Assembly (NCBI RefSeq): GCF_014204325.1
Contig: NZ_JACHKT010000039.1
Span: 1 to 47,103 of the forward strand
Source of the DNA: Arcicella rosea
GTDB taxonomy: Bacteria; Bacteroidota; Bacteroidia; Cytophagales; Spirosomataceae
Direction of reading: 5' to 3'
DNA: 47,103 nt
Shown: positions 16,296-25,177 of the stretch, piece after piece
Layout of the letters: each line of letters starts with the position of its first letter
Numbering within the stretch: the first letter of the stretch is position 1
The notes under the pieces: generated by a model
Databases searched by the model: none
The model's input: only the letters and a program-made list of their open reading frames with translations
What the model was told of the DNA's origin: nothing
Translations under genes and position numbers: made by a program

Positions 16296-17636
16296 CTAAT
16301 GCCCCAAAAAAACATCTTCTAATTCTTCTAAAGTCTTTCCTTTAGTTTCTTTTACTTTCAATTTAATAAACCAAAAACCAGCAAAACACACCACAGCGTA
16401 CATCCAGAATGGGCCAAAAGTACCCAGCTTTTCTGCCAAAATTGGAAAAGTAAATACCAAGACAAAATAGGCAGCCCACAAAGCTAAAATGGCAATGGAA
16501 GAAGCTTTTCCTCTGATTTTATTCGGAAAAATTTCAGAAATCAACACCCAAGTAACGGGTGCTAAAGAACAAGCATAAGTACTAATTGCCATCAATACAA
16601 AAAGGGAAAGTACTCGTGGGTCAGCATGATTTTTCAAGAGTAAAGCAATGATAATGTACAAGACCGAAAGCCCGAGTGAACCCACTAACATCAAAGGTTT
16701 TCGTCCTATTTTATCTACTTTATTCATGGCGAAAATGGTAAAAATCAAATTGATTGCACCAATAGCCACGGTTTCAAAAAGTTGTCTATCAAGATTTGCT
16801 CCTACGGTTTCAAAAATGGTTGAAGTATAATTAAATACCACATTGATACCACATAATTGCTGAAAAACTGCTAAGCCAATACCTACCAAAACAGCAGGTC
16901 TGTAATCTACTTTTAGCAATAATTTAAATGATTCTTTCTGAACATTCTCTAAAGATTTTTCCACGTCGTGAATCGTTTTTTGGGCAAAATCATTGCCTCC
17001 GATTTTAGTTAGAATGGATTCACCTAAAGCTATTTTCCCATGTTGAATCAACCAGCGTGGACTTTCTGGCAACCAAAATACACCGACAAAAAAGGTAAGT
17101 GAAGGAATAACACCTAAGCCAAACATCCATCGCCAAGCTTCTGTCCCAATAGAAGAAAGTTGGTAGTTGACCAAATTGGTAATCAAAATTCCGATAACAA
17201 TTGTGAGTTGATTGATGGAAACATTTCTTCCTCTAATTTCTGCAGGTGATACTTCTGCTATGTACATCGGACTTAGCATAGAAGCCATTCCTACACCGAT
17301 ACCTGCGATCAACCTCATTACAATAAAGATGGACAAATTACTGGAAAATGCCATTCCCAAAGAAGATAAAGCAAAAACTAAGGCTGAAATCATTAAGGCT
17401 GGTCTTCTGCCGTGTTTGTCGGCAATTTTTCCTGCCAACATACAGCCCAACATACAGCCTAATGCTAATGAACCCGTTAAAAACCCTTCCCACCAAGCAT
17501 TCAGAGCAAATACTTCTCTTAAAAATGGTAAAGCTCCTGAAATTACGGCAAAATCAAAGCCGAAAAGATAACCTCCCAAAGCAGAGATAAAAGAAATCAA
17601 AAATGTATAGCGAGTATTGTTCGTATTTTTCTCCAT
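16296..17636 (-). CDS. Sugar porter (MFS) transporter, sugar:H+ symporter type
   Basis: The 446-residue protein has twelve predicted membrane helices and the sugar-porter signatures: GGYLFGFDFAVISGAL in helix 1, GKIADKHGRRPAL in the first loop, the PESPRWL motif after helix 6, DKIGRKPLM in the second-half loop and VKETKGKTLEEL at the end. XylE and GalP are characterised relatives; the sugar cannot be told from sequence. It is divergent from the AraC regulator with 108 bases between the starts, a common arrangement for a regulator controlling its own transporter. It may import the monosaccharide released by the neighbouring PUL enzymes. Confidence 0.93.
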   Translation of the reverse strand: MEKNTNNTRYTFLISFISALGGYLFGFDFAVISGALPFLREVFALNAWWEGFLTGSLALGCMLGCMLAGKIADKHGRRPALMISALVFALSSLGMAFSSNLSIFIVMRLIAGIGVGMASMLSPMYIAEVSPAEIRGRNVSINQLTIVIGILITNLVNYQLSSIGTEAWRWMFGLGVIPSLTFFVGVFWLPESPRWLIQHGKIALGESILTKIGGNDFAQKTIHDVEKSLENVQKESFKLLLKVDYRPAVLVGIGLAVFQQLCGINVVFNYTSTIFETVGANLDRQLFETVAIGAINLIFTIFAMNKVDKIGRKPLMLVGSLGLSVLYIIIALLLKNHADPRVLSLFVLMAISTYACSLAPVTWVLISEIFPNKIRGKASSIAILALWAAYFVLVFTFPILAEKLGTFGPFWMYAVVCFAGFWFIKLKVKETKGKTLEELEDVFLGH

Positions 17637-17744
17637 GATTATTATTTGAATATACTTATATTATATTAAAGAATTACCAGTTGATATGTTAATTTTACAT
17701 GACTGTTTTGATAAAAACATAGATAATATTACTAAACGTATTGA
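17637..17744. promoter_or_regulatory. Divergent promoter region between the MFS transporter and AraC genes
   Basis: The 108 bases between the two start codons must hold both promoters. The stretch is very AT-rich. No clean TTTG-N19-TAnnTTTG pair is visible on either strand, which fits activator-dependent promoters, but I cannot define the AraC site. Confidence 0.45.
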
Positions 17745-18632
17745 ATGATGATAGAGAAACAAGAAGGTTTTGTTGGGCAACGAACTTACATCATGCCCAA
17801 TGAATTACTAACCCGAATTGCCAAGCATCCATTGGTTGAAGCATTACATATTACAGATATTGGTTATTACCCAAAAGCGGGTTTTCACGCTCGTGAACGC
17901 AAGTATGGTTGTTTACAACATATTTTGATTTACTGTGTGCATGGCGAAGGTTGGTTTGAAATCAATCAACAAAAACACCTTGTAAAACCTGACCATTTCT
18001 TTATTCTACCTGCCAATATTGCCCACCGATACGGAGCAAACCTAAGTAATCCATGGTCTATTTACTGGGTACATTTTACAGGTTCTCGTTCCACTCATTA
18101 CCTTGATTTTCTGATTGATGTTTCAGAAAATTATGCACCGATTATGATGCCGCCCAACAACGAGCGAATAGTAATGTTTGATGATATTATTTCACATATA
18201 GAGATGTCCTTCAACGACGATAATATAGTTTACGCCAACACCAGTTTTGCCCATTTTCTTACTACTTTCAAAATCTCTGTTTTTAACCCCAATCCACAGC
18301 AATCATCCGACGCAGACCCCATCAGTAAAGTGATTTTTTATATGAAAGAACATCTTACTGAAAATCTTACTTTGGAACAATTAGCAGAAGTAGCAGGAAT
18401 GTCAGCTTCGCACTTTTCAGCAGTATTTCGCCAAAAAGTACAAAGCTCACCTATCAATTTTTTCACTTTCCTCAAGATTCAACAAGCTTGCCGTTTGTTA
18501 GAATACAGCAAGTTGAGAGTAAAAGAAATTTCCTATCAAATTGGTTATAACGACCCTTATCATTTCAGCAGAGTATTCACAACCGTAATGGGCGTTTCGC
18601 CACGTGATTTTAGAAAAATGGGGAAACATTAA
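17745..18632 (+). CDS. AraC family transcriptional regulator
   Basis: The 295-residue protein has an N-terminal cupin-type sensor domain (YGCLQHILIYCVHGEGWFEI, LVKPDHFFILPANIAHRYG, PWSIYWVHFTG), as in arabinose-type sensors. Two C-terminal helix-turn-helix motifs follow: LTLEQLAEVAGMSASHFSAVF at about 213-233 and VKEISYQIGYNDPYHFSRVF at about 263-282, ending in GVSPRDFRKM. It probably senses a mono- or oligosaccharide and activates the divergent transporter and perhaps the PUL. It is convergent with the DUF5107 gene across a giant hairpin. Two ATG codons in tandem start it; the choice between them is immaterial. Confidence 0.93.
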   Translation: MMIEKQEGFVGQRTYIMPNELLTRIAKHPLVEALHITDIGYYPKAGFHARERKYGCLQHILIYCVHGEGWFEINQQKHLVKPDHFFILPANIAHRYGANLSNPWSIYWVHFTGSRSTHYLDFLIDVSENYAPIMMPPNNERIVMFDDIISHIEMSFNDDNIVYANTSFAHFLTTFKISVFNPNPQQSSDADPISKVIFYMKEHLTENLTLEQLAEVAGMSASHFSAVFRQKVQSSPINFFTFLKIQQACRLLEYSKLRVKEISYQIGYNDPYHFSRVFTTVMGVSPRDFRKMGKH

Positions 18633-18642
18633 TTTTTTAGCA

Positions 18643-18763
18643 ATTAGAAAAAAGTGATTGGTGATTAGCATTACATCAAATTATGTGCTTGCCTAAAATA
18701 AGTTGATTTTTTGTCAACCTATTTTAGGCAAGCACAGCTAATCACCAATCACTTTTTTCTAAT
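18643..18763. terminator. Giant hairpin between convergent genes
   Basis: An outer stem of 27 perfect base pairs (18643-18669 with 18737-18763) surrounds an inner stem of 23 pairs with one mismatch (18684-18706 with 18714-18736) and a 7-base loop. The only unpaired insert is 14 bases on the left side (18670-18683). It lies ten bases after the AraC stop and 15 bases before the DUF5107 stop. It may act as a bidirectional terminator or an RNase III site. No T-run follows the outer stem; T-runs lie within its arms. Confidence 0.85.
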
Positions 18764-18778
18764 CACTACTTTCAATGA

Positions 18779-21700
18779 TTAGCTTTTCAAAAAATTAATC
18801 ATCTTTTTATGTAAAATCGCTCCTTGATGATTGATGTTCAAGCTTAGTATTTTATCAAAAAAAGTTTGAGCCTCCTCATAGAAACCTAAGCCTAAATGTC
18901 CCAAACCAATCAAATAAAAGCAATGAATTTGATTTCTTTCGTTTAAATCTGCATCAAAAACCAATAAATCGGGTAAAGAAACAGCGAAGTAATCAATCTT
19001 TACTTCATCACTTTGATGAACTTCTCCAAAGCCAATCAGCCTATGAAAAAGAGCTTCTGCTTTTTCAAGATTCCCTAATTTTTTCCAAGCCAAACCTTGA
19101 TAGAAAATTTTATCGGGTTGTTGATCATTATAAAAAATTGCCTGTGCGGGTTCGTCTAAACCTATCATTGCTAACTGAAAATTTTCTTTCGCTTTTTCTG
19201 GCATTGCTAAACCTTCATAAGCCAATCCTTTTAAATAGAAAATATCATTTTCCTGCACGCCAAATAATTTGCCTTCCCCTAAATTGATTGGATACTTTTC
19301 TGCGGCATTTAGCAAGCTTAAAGCTTTTTCAAAATTTTGATGTAGAATAGCTTTTTTAGCTAATTCAAGATGACAAATTAAGTACTGTCCTACTACTTTT
19401 CCTTCGCCGCCTTCCCAAGGATGAAACTGTCGAGAAGCTAGTAATTCAACCGCTTTTGCATAATTTCCTAATTGATTATGCAAAGTAATTCTTTCTAAAA
19501 ATAAATCATCTCGCTGGTTACTTACTTCAAGGTCTTTTTCTAATAAATTCAATCGTTCTTGCGGATTGTAATTCAATTTTTTATACAATTGGTCGAGTTC
19601 CATCAATACTCTGGCATCTTTCGGGTCTAAAGCAAAAGCCTTTTCCATCGCTTCAAGCGACTTTTTTGCATCATTTAGTTTATTAAAGTAAGCCAAAGAT
19701 AAATTTCTAAAAACCGTAGGAAAAGTGTCGTTTATATTCGCTGAACGCTCCCAACAAGCAATAGCTTCAGGATATTGACGATTGGCATACCAAAAATTTC
19801 CTAAGAAATAATAAGCGTTCGCATCCAATGGGTTTTGTTCCACAGCCCATGTCAAAACTACTACTTCATCTAAACGATTCGGAAAAACATATGCTGGATT
19901 TGCCTGTTGAGCATTCTCTAAAAAGCGTAATTTTTGTGCTTCCTCGCCAAGATTTTCGTAAGTAAAAGCCATAAAATAATACACCATCGGATAAGCTTCT
20001 TTACTTTCTGAAAGATAAATCGACAATAAATCAGCGACTTCCTGAAAAAGACCAGCTTCTAAATAATCGGTAGCGTATTCCAGATAAGTATGTACATTTT
20101 GGCGTAAAAGTGTGGTAAGTCTTGTGAAAGTTTCTTTGGCTAATTTTTTATCAAAAGCCTTTTCAATGAGATACTTTTCAAACAAACAGCCCACATTGAA
20201 TTGATCTATTTGTAAACTTTCTTCTATCAGTTTTAAGGCTTCTTCTTTTCTGTTCAAATGGCGAAGAATGGATACTTTCAGATGACGAGCAGTATGTCCA
20301 TGCCAATTTCTGAGCATCGAATTACTTACTTCTTCTAAAGCTTGTTCGTATTTTCCCTGACGAACTGAAATTCTTGCCAAAGCTAAATAAGCGTTATCTT
20401 GCCAAGCGGCATTCCAAGTTGCTTTAAAAAATACTTCATAGGCTTTATCGTAATCTTCCAGTTTTGTCAAACAAAGTCCCAAATTGAAATATGCTTCGCC
20501 ATTATAAGGATTTGGATTTCTTTGCGTTAAGGTTTGAATTGCCTTTTCAAAATACGGTTTTGCTTTGGCAAATTGCCCACGTTTGTAATACCACAAGCCC
20601 ATCGCATTGTTTGAACGAATATCTTGTGGGTCACGGCGGAGCACTTCTTCGTAATAATCAGTAGCTAAATAAGTAGCATGACGATACTGCTCGATGTGTT
20701 GCCCTGTCAGAAACAATTGCTCATTACTTTCAATTTCAGCAGGAGTTTTTGCAGCCATAGCAGGTGCTGGGATCTCCTTTTCTACTTGTAATTCTGGCTG
20801 ATACCCCACCAATTCAGTGCCATCGGAAGATGATAAACGCAAATGCAATTGTTCCAGTTGAATATCTGAGTAAGGCAAATAATGATGAAATGCCTGCTCT
20901 GGAGAAATATCAATAGTCTCTGCAAAAATAATATTATCATTCAAGCTCAATTCAATCTTGGCTTTTGGGTACGAAGCCGTCGTGTAAGCTTTGAGATGAA
21001 TGATATTATTTTCGTACTCCAAATTAATTGCCGCTTCTTTCGTAGCGTTTTTTACGATACCAATTTCGCTGTAAGGCATAAAGTATTGTACAAAACGACG
21101 TTCTTCGTTGGGCATTATCCATGAAAAATCAGGTTGATTATCGGTAAAAACTCCCGTCATTAATTCAATGTAAGGACCATCCTCATCCGTCAAATTTCTG
21201 TCCCAAGCATAGCCAAATTCACCATTTCCCCAAGTCCATTGTTTTTTTCCGGGCGAAACATGATGATTAGCCACATGAAGCAAACCTCCTTTGCTGTCGT
21301 TTTCATAACCGCCCATAAAATCGTACTTCGATTTTATCGCCATATAAGACGTAGGCACAGGAATATTTTTATACCAAGAAATATCCGTTCCGGGCGAATA
21401 ATCTACTTTATAATAAGTGCGTTTGGCGATTGGAAAGGAAGAAACATCTCGTTTTCCGTGGTCGAAAACAGCATAAACATCTGGCGGAAAAACAGATTGA
21501 TAATAATCGTTTACTTTCACTGCTGGATTTGCCCACCACAGAAAAGTCTGTGGAATACTTGTACGATTGTACAATACTCCTTGAATTTCTAAATAAGCTT
21601 TATCAGGATGTAAAGTAAAGCCTGCCATGCCTTTGGTACGAAACATTCTTTCAACTTCACTTACCCAAACCGTTTTTGAGCCATCGGCATTTTCTTCAAT

Positions 21701-22108
21701 CGAAAAATCAATGGCTTCAAAAGTACTCGGACGGTGATGTTGAGGCCAATTAAACTCAATTCCGCCCGAAATCCAAGGCCCAGTTAAACCAACCAAAGCA
21801 GGTTTAATCACTTGATTATAATAAATAAAATGACGTTGCTTTACTTTGTCATAAGCCATTTGGATTCTTCCTCCCAATTCTGGTAAAATCATAATTTTTA
21901 AATATTGATTTTCCAGATAAATGGCTTGATAACTTTTATCCTCTTTAGTATCTTCTATTTTTTCAATAACAGCGTGCGGATATACAACACCGCTACTTCC
22001 TTGATATACTCTTTTTTCTAAAAACATCGGATTCTTTTCTGGCTTTCCAATGCCATAAGTAGGAATCAAGACTGTTTCTTCCCAAACATTCACTAATTGA
22101 TTATTCAT
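18779..22108 (-). CDS. DUF5107 domain protein with long TPR array
   Basis: The 1109-residue protein has no signal peptide and is probably cytoplasmic. DUF5107 occupies about residues 25-330 (LPELGGRIQMAYDKV, GLTGPWISGGIEFNWPQHHRP, ANPAVKVNDYYQSVFPPD, GNGEFGYAWDRNL). The fold is related to galactose mutarotases, so a sugar-binding role is likely. From about 460 to the end there are roughly a dozen tetratricopeptide repeats (GLWYYKRGQFAKAKPYFEKA, YFNLGLCLTKLEDYDKAYEVF, YFLGNFWYANRQYPEAIACW). DUF5107-TPR genes recur in glycan loci, but the activity is not established as far as I know. I chose ATG 22108; a TTG at 22123 is in frame. It is the last gene of the SusC/SusD-GH2 transcript direction. 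Confidence 0.85.
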   Translation of the reverse strand: MNNQLVNVWEETVLIPTYGIGKPEKNPMFLEKRVYQGSSGVVYPHAVIEKIEDTKEDKSYQAIYLENQYLKIMILPELGGRIQMAYDKVKQRHFIYYNQVIKPALVGLTGPWISGGIEFNWPQHHRPSTFEAIDFSIEENADGSKTVWVSEVERMFRTKGMAGFTLHPDKAYLEIQGVLYNRTSIPQTFLWWANPAVKVNDYYQSVFPPDVYAVFDHGKRDVSSFPIAKRTYYKVDYSPGTDISWYKNIPVPTSYMAIKSKYDFMGGYENDSKGGLLHVANHHVSPGKKQWTWGNGEFGYAWDRNLTDEDGPYIELMTGVFTDNQPDFSWIMPNEERRFVQYFMPYSEIGIVKNATKEAAINLEYENNIIHLKAYTTASYPKAKIELSLNDNIIFAETIDISPEQAFHHYLPYSDIQLEQLHLRLSSSDGTELVGYQPELQVEKEIPAPAMAAKTPAEIESNEQLFLTGQHIEQYRHATYLATDYYEEVLRRDPQDIRSNNAMGLWYYKRGQFAKAKPYFEKAIQTLTQRNPNPYNGEAYFNLGLCLTKLEDYDKAYEVFFKATWNAAWQDNAYLALARISVRQGKYEQALEEVSNSMLRNWHGHTARHLKVSILRHLNRKEEALKLIEESLQIDQFNVGCLFEKYLIEKAFDKKLAKETFTRLTTLLRQNVHTYLEYATDYLEAGLFQEVADLLSIYLSESKEAYPMVYYFMAFTYENLGEEAQKLRFLENAQQANPAYVFPNRLDEVVVLTWAVEQNPLDANAYYFLGNFWYANRQYPEAIACWERSANINDTFPTVFRNLSLAYFNKLNDAKKSLEAMEKAFALDPKDARVLMELDQLYKKLNYNPQERLNLLEKDLEVSNQRDDLFLERITLHNQLGNYAKAVELLASRQFHPWEGGEGKVVGQYLICHLELAKKAILHQNFEKALSLLNAAEKYPINLGEGKLFGVQENDIFYLKGLAYEGLAMPEKAKENFQLAMIGLDEPAQAIFYNDQQPDKIFYQGLAWKKLGNLEKAEALFHRLIGFGEVHQSDEVKIDYFAVSLPDLLVFDADLNERNQIHCFYLIGLGHLGLGFYEEAQTFFDKILSLNINHQGAILHKKMINFLKS

Positions 22109-22174
22109 AATTATTGTATGCAAGTTCTTGGTTAAGGTTTTTACAAAACACCGATGGGAGATGTAAAATAAAGA

Positions 22175-25036
22175 TTACTTTTTACTTTCAAATAAGCCTT
22201 GTAAAGCTGATACTTCCATTTGTTGGGTCGGGTTAAAAGCTTTACTGTTAAGGTATTTTAATAAACTATATTTTAATTGACGAGTAGCAGGACGTTGGTC
22301 AATATTTTTGATTAAATCAATACTACAAACCATCAGTTTTCCTTTGCCTACCTTTGCTTCAAAAGCCAAAGCTAGTCGGCGATTTTCAAACCAAGTATCA
22401 ATCGGTTGAATACTTGCCTTTAAAGAAGTAGGAAATTCGTCCAGAATTATCGCTTGAGAATGACTCATAATATCTTGCCACTGATAATTACTAAATGATT
22501 CCGTAGGAAAATCACTAAAAATTGGACTTTTCGGATTACAAGTAATGCCTAAAGTGTGTGGACCTTGTCCGCTCGTCCAAGCCGTGTTCCAGAAAACAGT
22601 AGAAAATCCAACTTTTACTTCTGCTCCTTTTCCTTTTTTCACATGGCTAAAAGGTAATAATAAAACAGTTCTTCCAGCTTCTAATTGTTGTATAATTTCA
22701 GGATTTAAAGATTCTGCTATCAACACATTTCCAGTAGCGGATTCTACTGAAAGTTTAGCAGGATAAACCCAAAAATCCCAGCTATTTTTAATATCAGTGC
22801 CTTCGATACTTAATTTCAAGACTAATTTTTGAGCTTTTGTAAAACCTGACAATGATTCTTTTAGCTGACCGATGGTTTGTACATTATCAATATCAACTTG
22901 TTCTTTGATAAAAAATCCTTTTCGCTGTACTTTACCAGCTTCATCTACAATCTGCCACAAGATTTTAGCATTTTTTAAAGCTTTTGCTCCAAAATGAGCC
23001 ATCTCTAAAGTAGCTTCCATATTGTCTTGATTGGTATAAATCAAAGATGGTAAACGAGCTAACAAAACGGTAGTATTACAAAAAGTACGATATTCTTCAG
23101 GCGAAGTATAGCCTTTTGATTCCCAAAAAGCATCTAAAGCACCCACCAAAGCTGTACCTTGTCCGGGAAAATCGTGCAAGCCTAATAACTGAAATCCACC
23201 AAAACAAGGAGTACGCAAAGCGGCTTCAATATCGGCTTTATAACAAAGTGTTTGCAAACGTCCAGAAGCATAAAGAAAATCTTCTGCTTGACTGCCCATG
23301 CCTTTGGCTTCTAAAGTTTCTTTGAAAATCTCAAAATTTGTTGCCTTTAAAACACCAGTATATTTCGATATTTCCTTTAAGTTGGGGTACGCACACCATT
23401 GTCCAATTTCATGACTGATATATGGCTGATTGGCTGTGCCACCAGTTCTTTTTCGCCAGTCGTAAGTTGTACTAGGTTTTTCTTTGTTGATAATACTGTT
23501 CGTCTCTTCGCCCCAACGCTGAATGCGTGCATCTGAATGAATATTGAATTGATTTTCGGGTAAAATTGGCCAACCTGCACCGCTGGTATATAAACGACGA
23601 GTATCTTTTTGTTTGAAATGTTCAACCCATCTTCCAAGAAATTCATTTTGGTTGATACCCGCAGGTTCATTGCCGTAAGACATCATGCAAAAAGAAGGAT
23701 GATTACCATAATTTTTCAAAATACGTTCTGATTCTTTGTAAATAAAATCATCGACTAAACCGCCTGTTCCAACCGCACTTCCTTGGTTTGCCCAAAGTGG
23801 ACTTTCTACATACAAATAAACACCCAAACTATCAGCTACTTGAAAAGCCACCTCTGGCGGACACCAAGAGTGAAAACGCAAATGATTGAGTCCATAACTT
23901 TTGATGGTTGTAAAAATTTTATTCCAAAAAGTACGCTCGGTAGAAGGATAGCCCGTCAATGGAAAACCTGCACAGTCAACATCGCCTCGCAAGAAAATCG
24001 GACGACCATTGATAGCAATTCGTGAACCAATTGTTGACATTTCACGCATACCGAAAGTCGATATTTTTTCAGAAATGATTATTCCTTTTTCATCCACTAA
24101 TTGTGTTTTTAGTTGGTATAAATTAGGTGAAAATTCATCCCAAAGTTCAGGATTTGGAATGCGATAAGTAGTGCTGAGATTCGTCGTTTCAGTAGAAAAA
24201 CTAACCGCTTCTTCTTGAACTGGCAAAAATGTTTTGTTTCCTTGCAGACTTTGTACTTGATAAATTACTTTTCCTTTAAAAGATTGGTTTCTAGCTTGAT
24301 TCAATGCTAAAGAAACCATTATAGAGGAAGAGGAAAGATGGGGGAAAATCTGAATATCTTCAATATTCGTCGAGGCTTTTGCTTCTAAAGAAATCTCCCC
24401 AACTATTCCGTTCCAATTGGTTTGTGTGTGTTCAGTAATACTTGATGAATTTGGTCCGATATAGATTTTAATTCTATTATCAACCCTAATCACAATCTCA
24501 TTGTTTTTCTCTTTCAAAAGACCCGTAATATCATATTGATGTGCCGTAACCAAACTATTTTGTGTACCCGCAAACTTCCCATTCACAAAAACACTTGTTT
24601 CCCAATGACAACGTTCTAAATTCAAGACAACTTTTTTCTTAGCCCAATTTTCAGGAATATTGATTGTCTTTTTGTACCAAGCAGGTGCAGCAAAATACTT
24701 CGTTGGTTTCAACCAAAAGGGCATTTTAATATCATTTTGACGATATTTGGCATATTTCTCAGAAAAATAATAGCTACTATCAATCACATCGCCCGTCCAC
24801 GGAGTTTGTAAAGTAATGTCGTCGCCTTTACCATTTTCAGTTAAAGAACCTGGCAATTTTACTTTTTCTGAATAAGAAACATCCCACCAATGTTCTCGAA
24901 GACCTTTATCTTGTGGGTCGAGTTTTAGTTCCCAAGTTCCTGCTAATGAGATTTTCTGTTGGGCAAAAATATCGAAGGAGAAACCCAATAAAATTCCTAA
25001 GATAGATAAACTAATCAGTAATTGTCTTTTATACAT
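22175..25036 (-). CDS. Secreted glycoside hydrolase family 2
   Basis: The 953-residue enzyme begins with a signal peptide (MYKRQLLISLSILGILLG... ending near FAQQ). A jelly-roll sugar-binding domain follows (LAGTWELKLDP, WYKKTINIP, ERCHWETSVFVNG), then an immunoglobulin-like domain. The TIM barrel carries YGLNHLRFHSWCPPE, the acid/base Glu457 in SYGNEPAG and a candidate nucleophile Glu543 in ISHEIGQWC. GH2 contains beta-galactosidases, beta-glucuronidases and beta-mannosidases; the specificity is not clear here. An additional C-terminal domain of about 250 residues has a glutamine-amidotransferase-like look (GRTVLLLPFSH). ATG 25036 gives the signal peptide; a TTG at 25078 is in frame but unlikely. 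Confidence 0.88.
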   Translation of the reverse strand: MYKRQLLISLSILGILLGFSFDIFAQQKISLAGTWELKLDPQDKGLREHWWDVSYSEKVKLPGSLTENGKGDDITLQTPWTGDVIDSSYYFSEKYAKYRQNDIKMPFWLKPTKYFAAPAWYKKTINIPENWAKKKVVLNLERCHWETSVFVNGKFAGTQNSLVTAHQYDITGLLKEKNNEIVIRVDNRIKIYIGPNSSSITEHTQTNWNGIVGEISLEAKASTNIEDIQIFPHLSSSSIMVSLALNQARNQSFKGKVIYQVQSLQGNKTFLPVQEEAVSFSTETTNLSTTYRIPNPELWDEFSPNLYQLKTQLVDEKGIIISEKISTFGMREMSTIGSRIAINGRPIFLRGDVDCAGFPLTGYPSTERTFWNKIFTTIKSYGLNHLRFHSWCPPEVAFQVADSLGVYLYVESPLWANQGSAVGTGGLVDDFIYKESERILKNYGNHPSFCMMSYGNEPAGINQNEFLGRWVEHFKQKDTRRLYTSGAGWPILPENQFNIHSDARIQRWGEETNSIINKEKPSTTYDWRKRTGGTANQPYISHEIGQWCAYPNLKEISKYTGVLKATNFEIFKETLEAKGMGSQAEDFLYASGRLQTLCYKADIEAALRTPCFGGFQLLGLHDFPGQGTALVGALDAFWESKGYTSPEEYRTFCNTTVLLARLPSLIYTNQDNMEATLEMAHFGAKALKNAKILWQIVDEAGKVQRKGFFIKEQVDIDNVQTIGQLKESLSGFTKAQKLVLKLSIEGTDIKNSWDFWVYPAKLSVESATGNVLIAESLNPEIIQQLEAGRTVLLLPFSHVKKGKGAEVKVGFSTVFWNTAWTSGQGPHTLGITCNPKSPIFSDFPTESFSNYQWQDIMSHSQAIILDEFPTSLKASIQPIDTWFENRRLALAFEAKVGKGKLMVCSIDLIKNIDQRPATRQLKYSLLKYLNSKAFNPTQQMEVSALQGLFESKK

Positions 25037-25177
25037 TTTTCTAAAATCTGTCTTTTGATGGATTAAATATTTATACAAAACAACTTATTACAAGAGCTAA
25101 AAACCATAGAGTTTATCTTGAATTTAATGGACAATATTATGATTTAAAATTCTCTGAAAATTATATCTACTTCCGTT

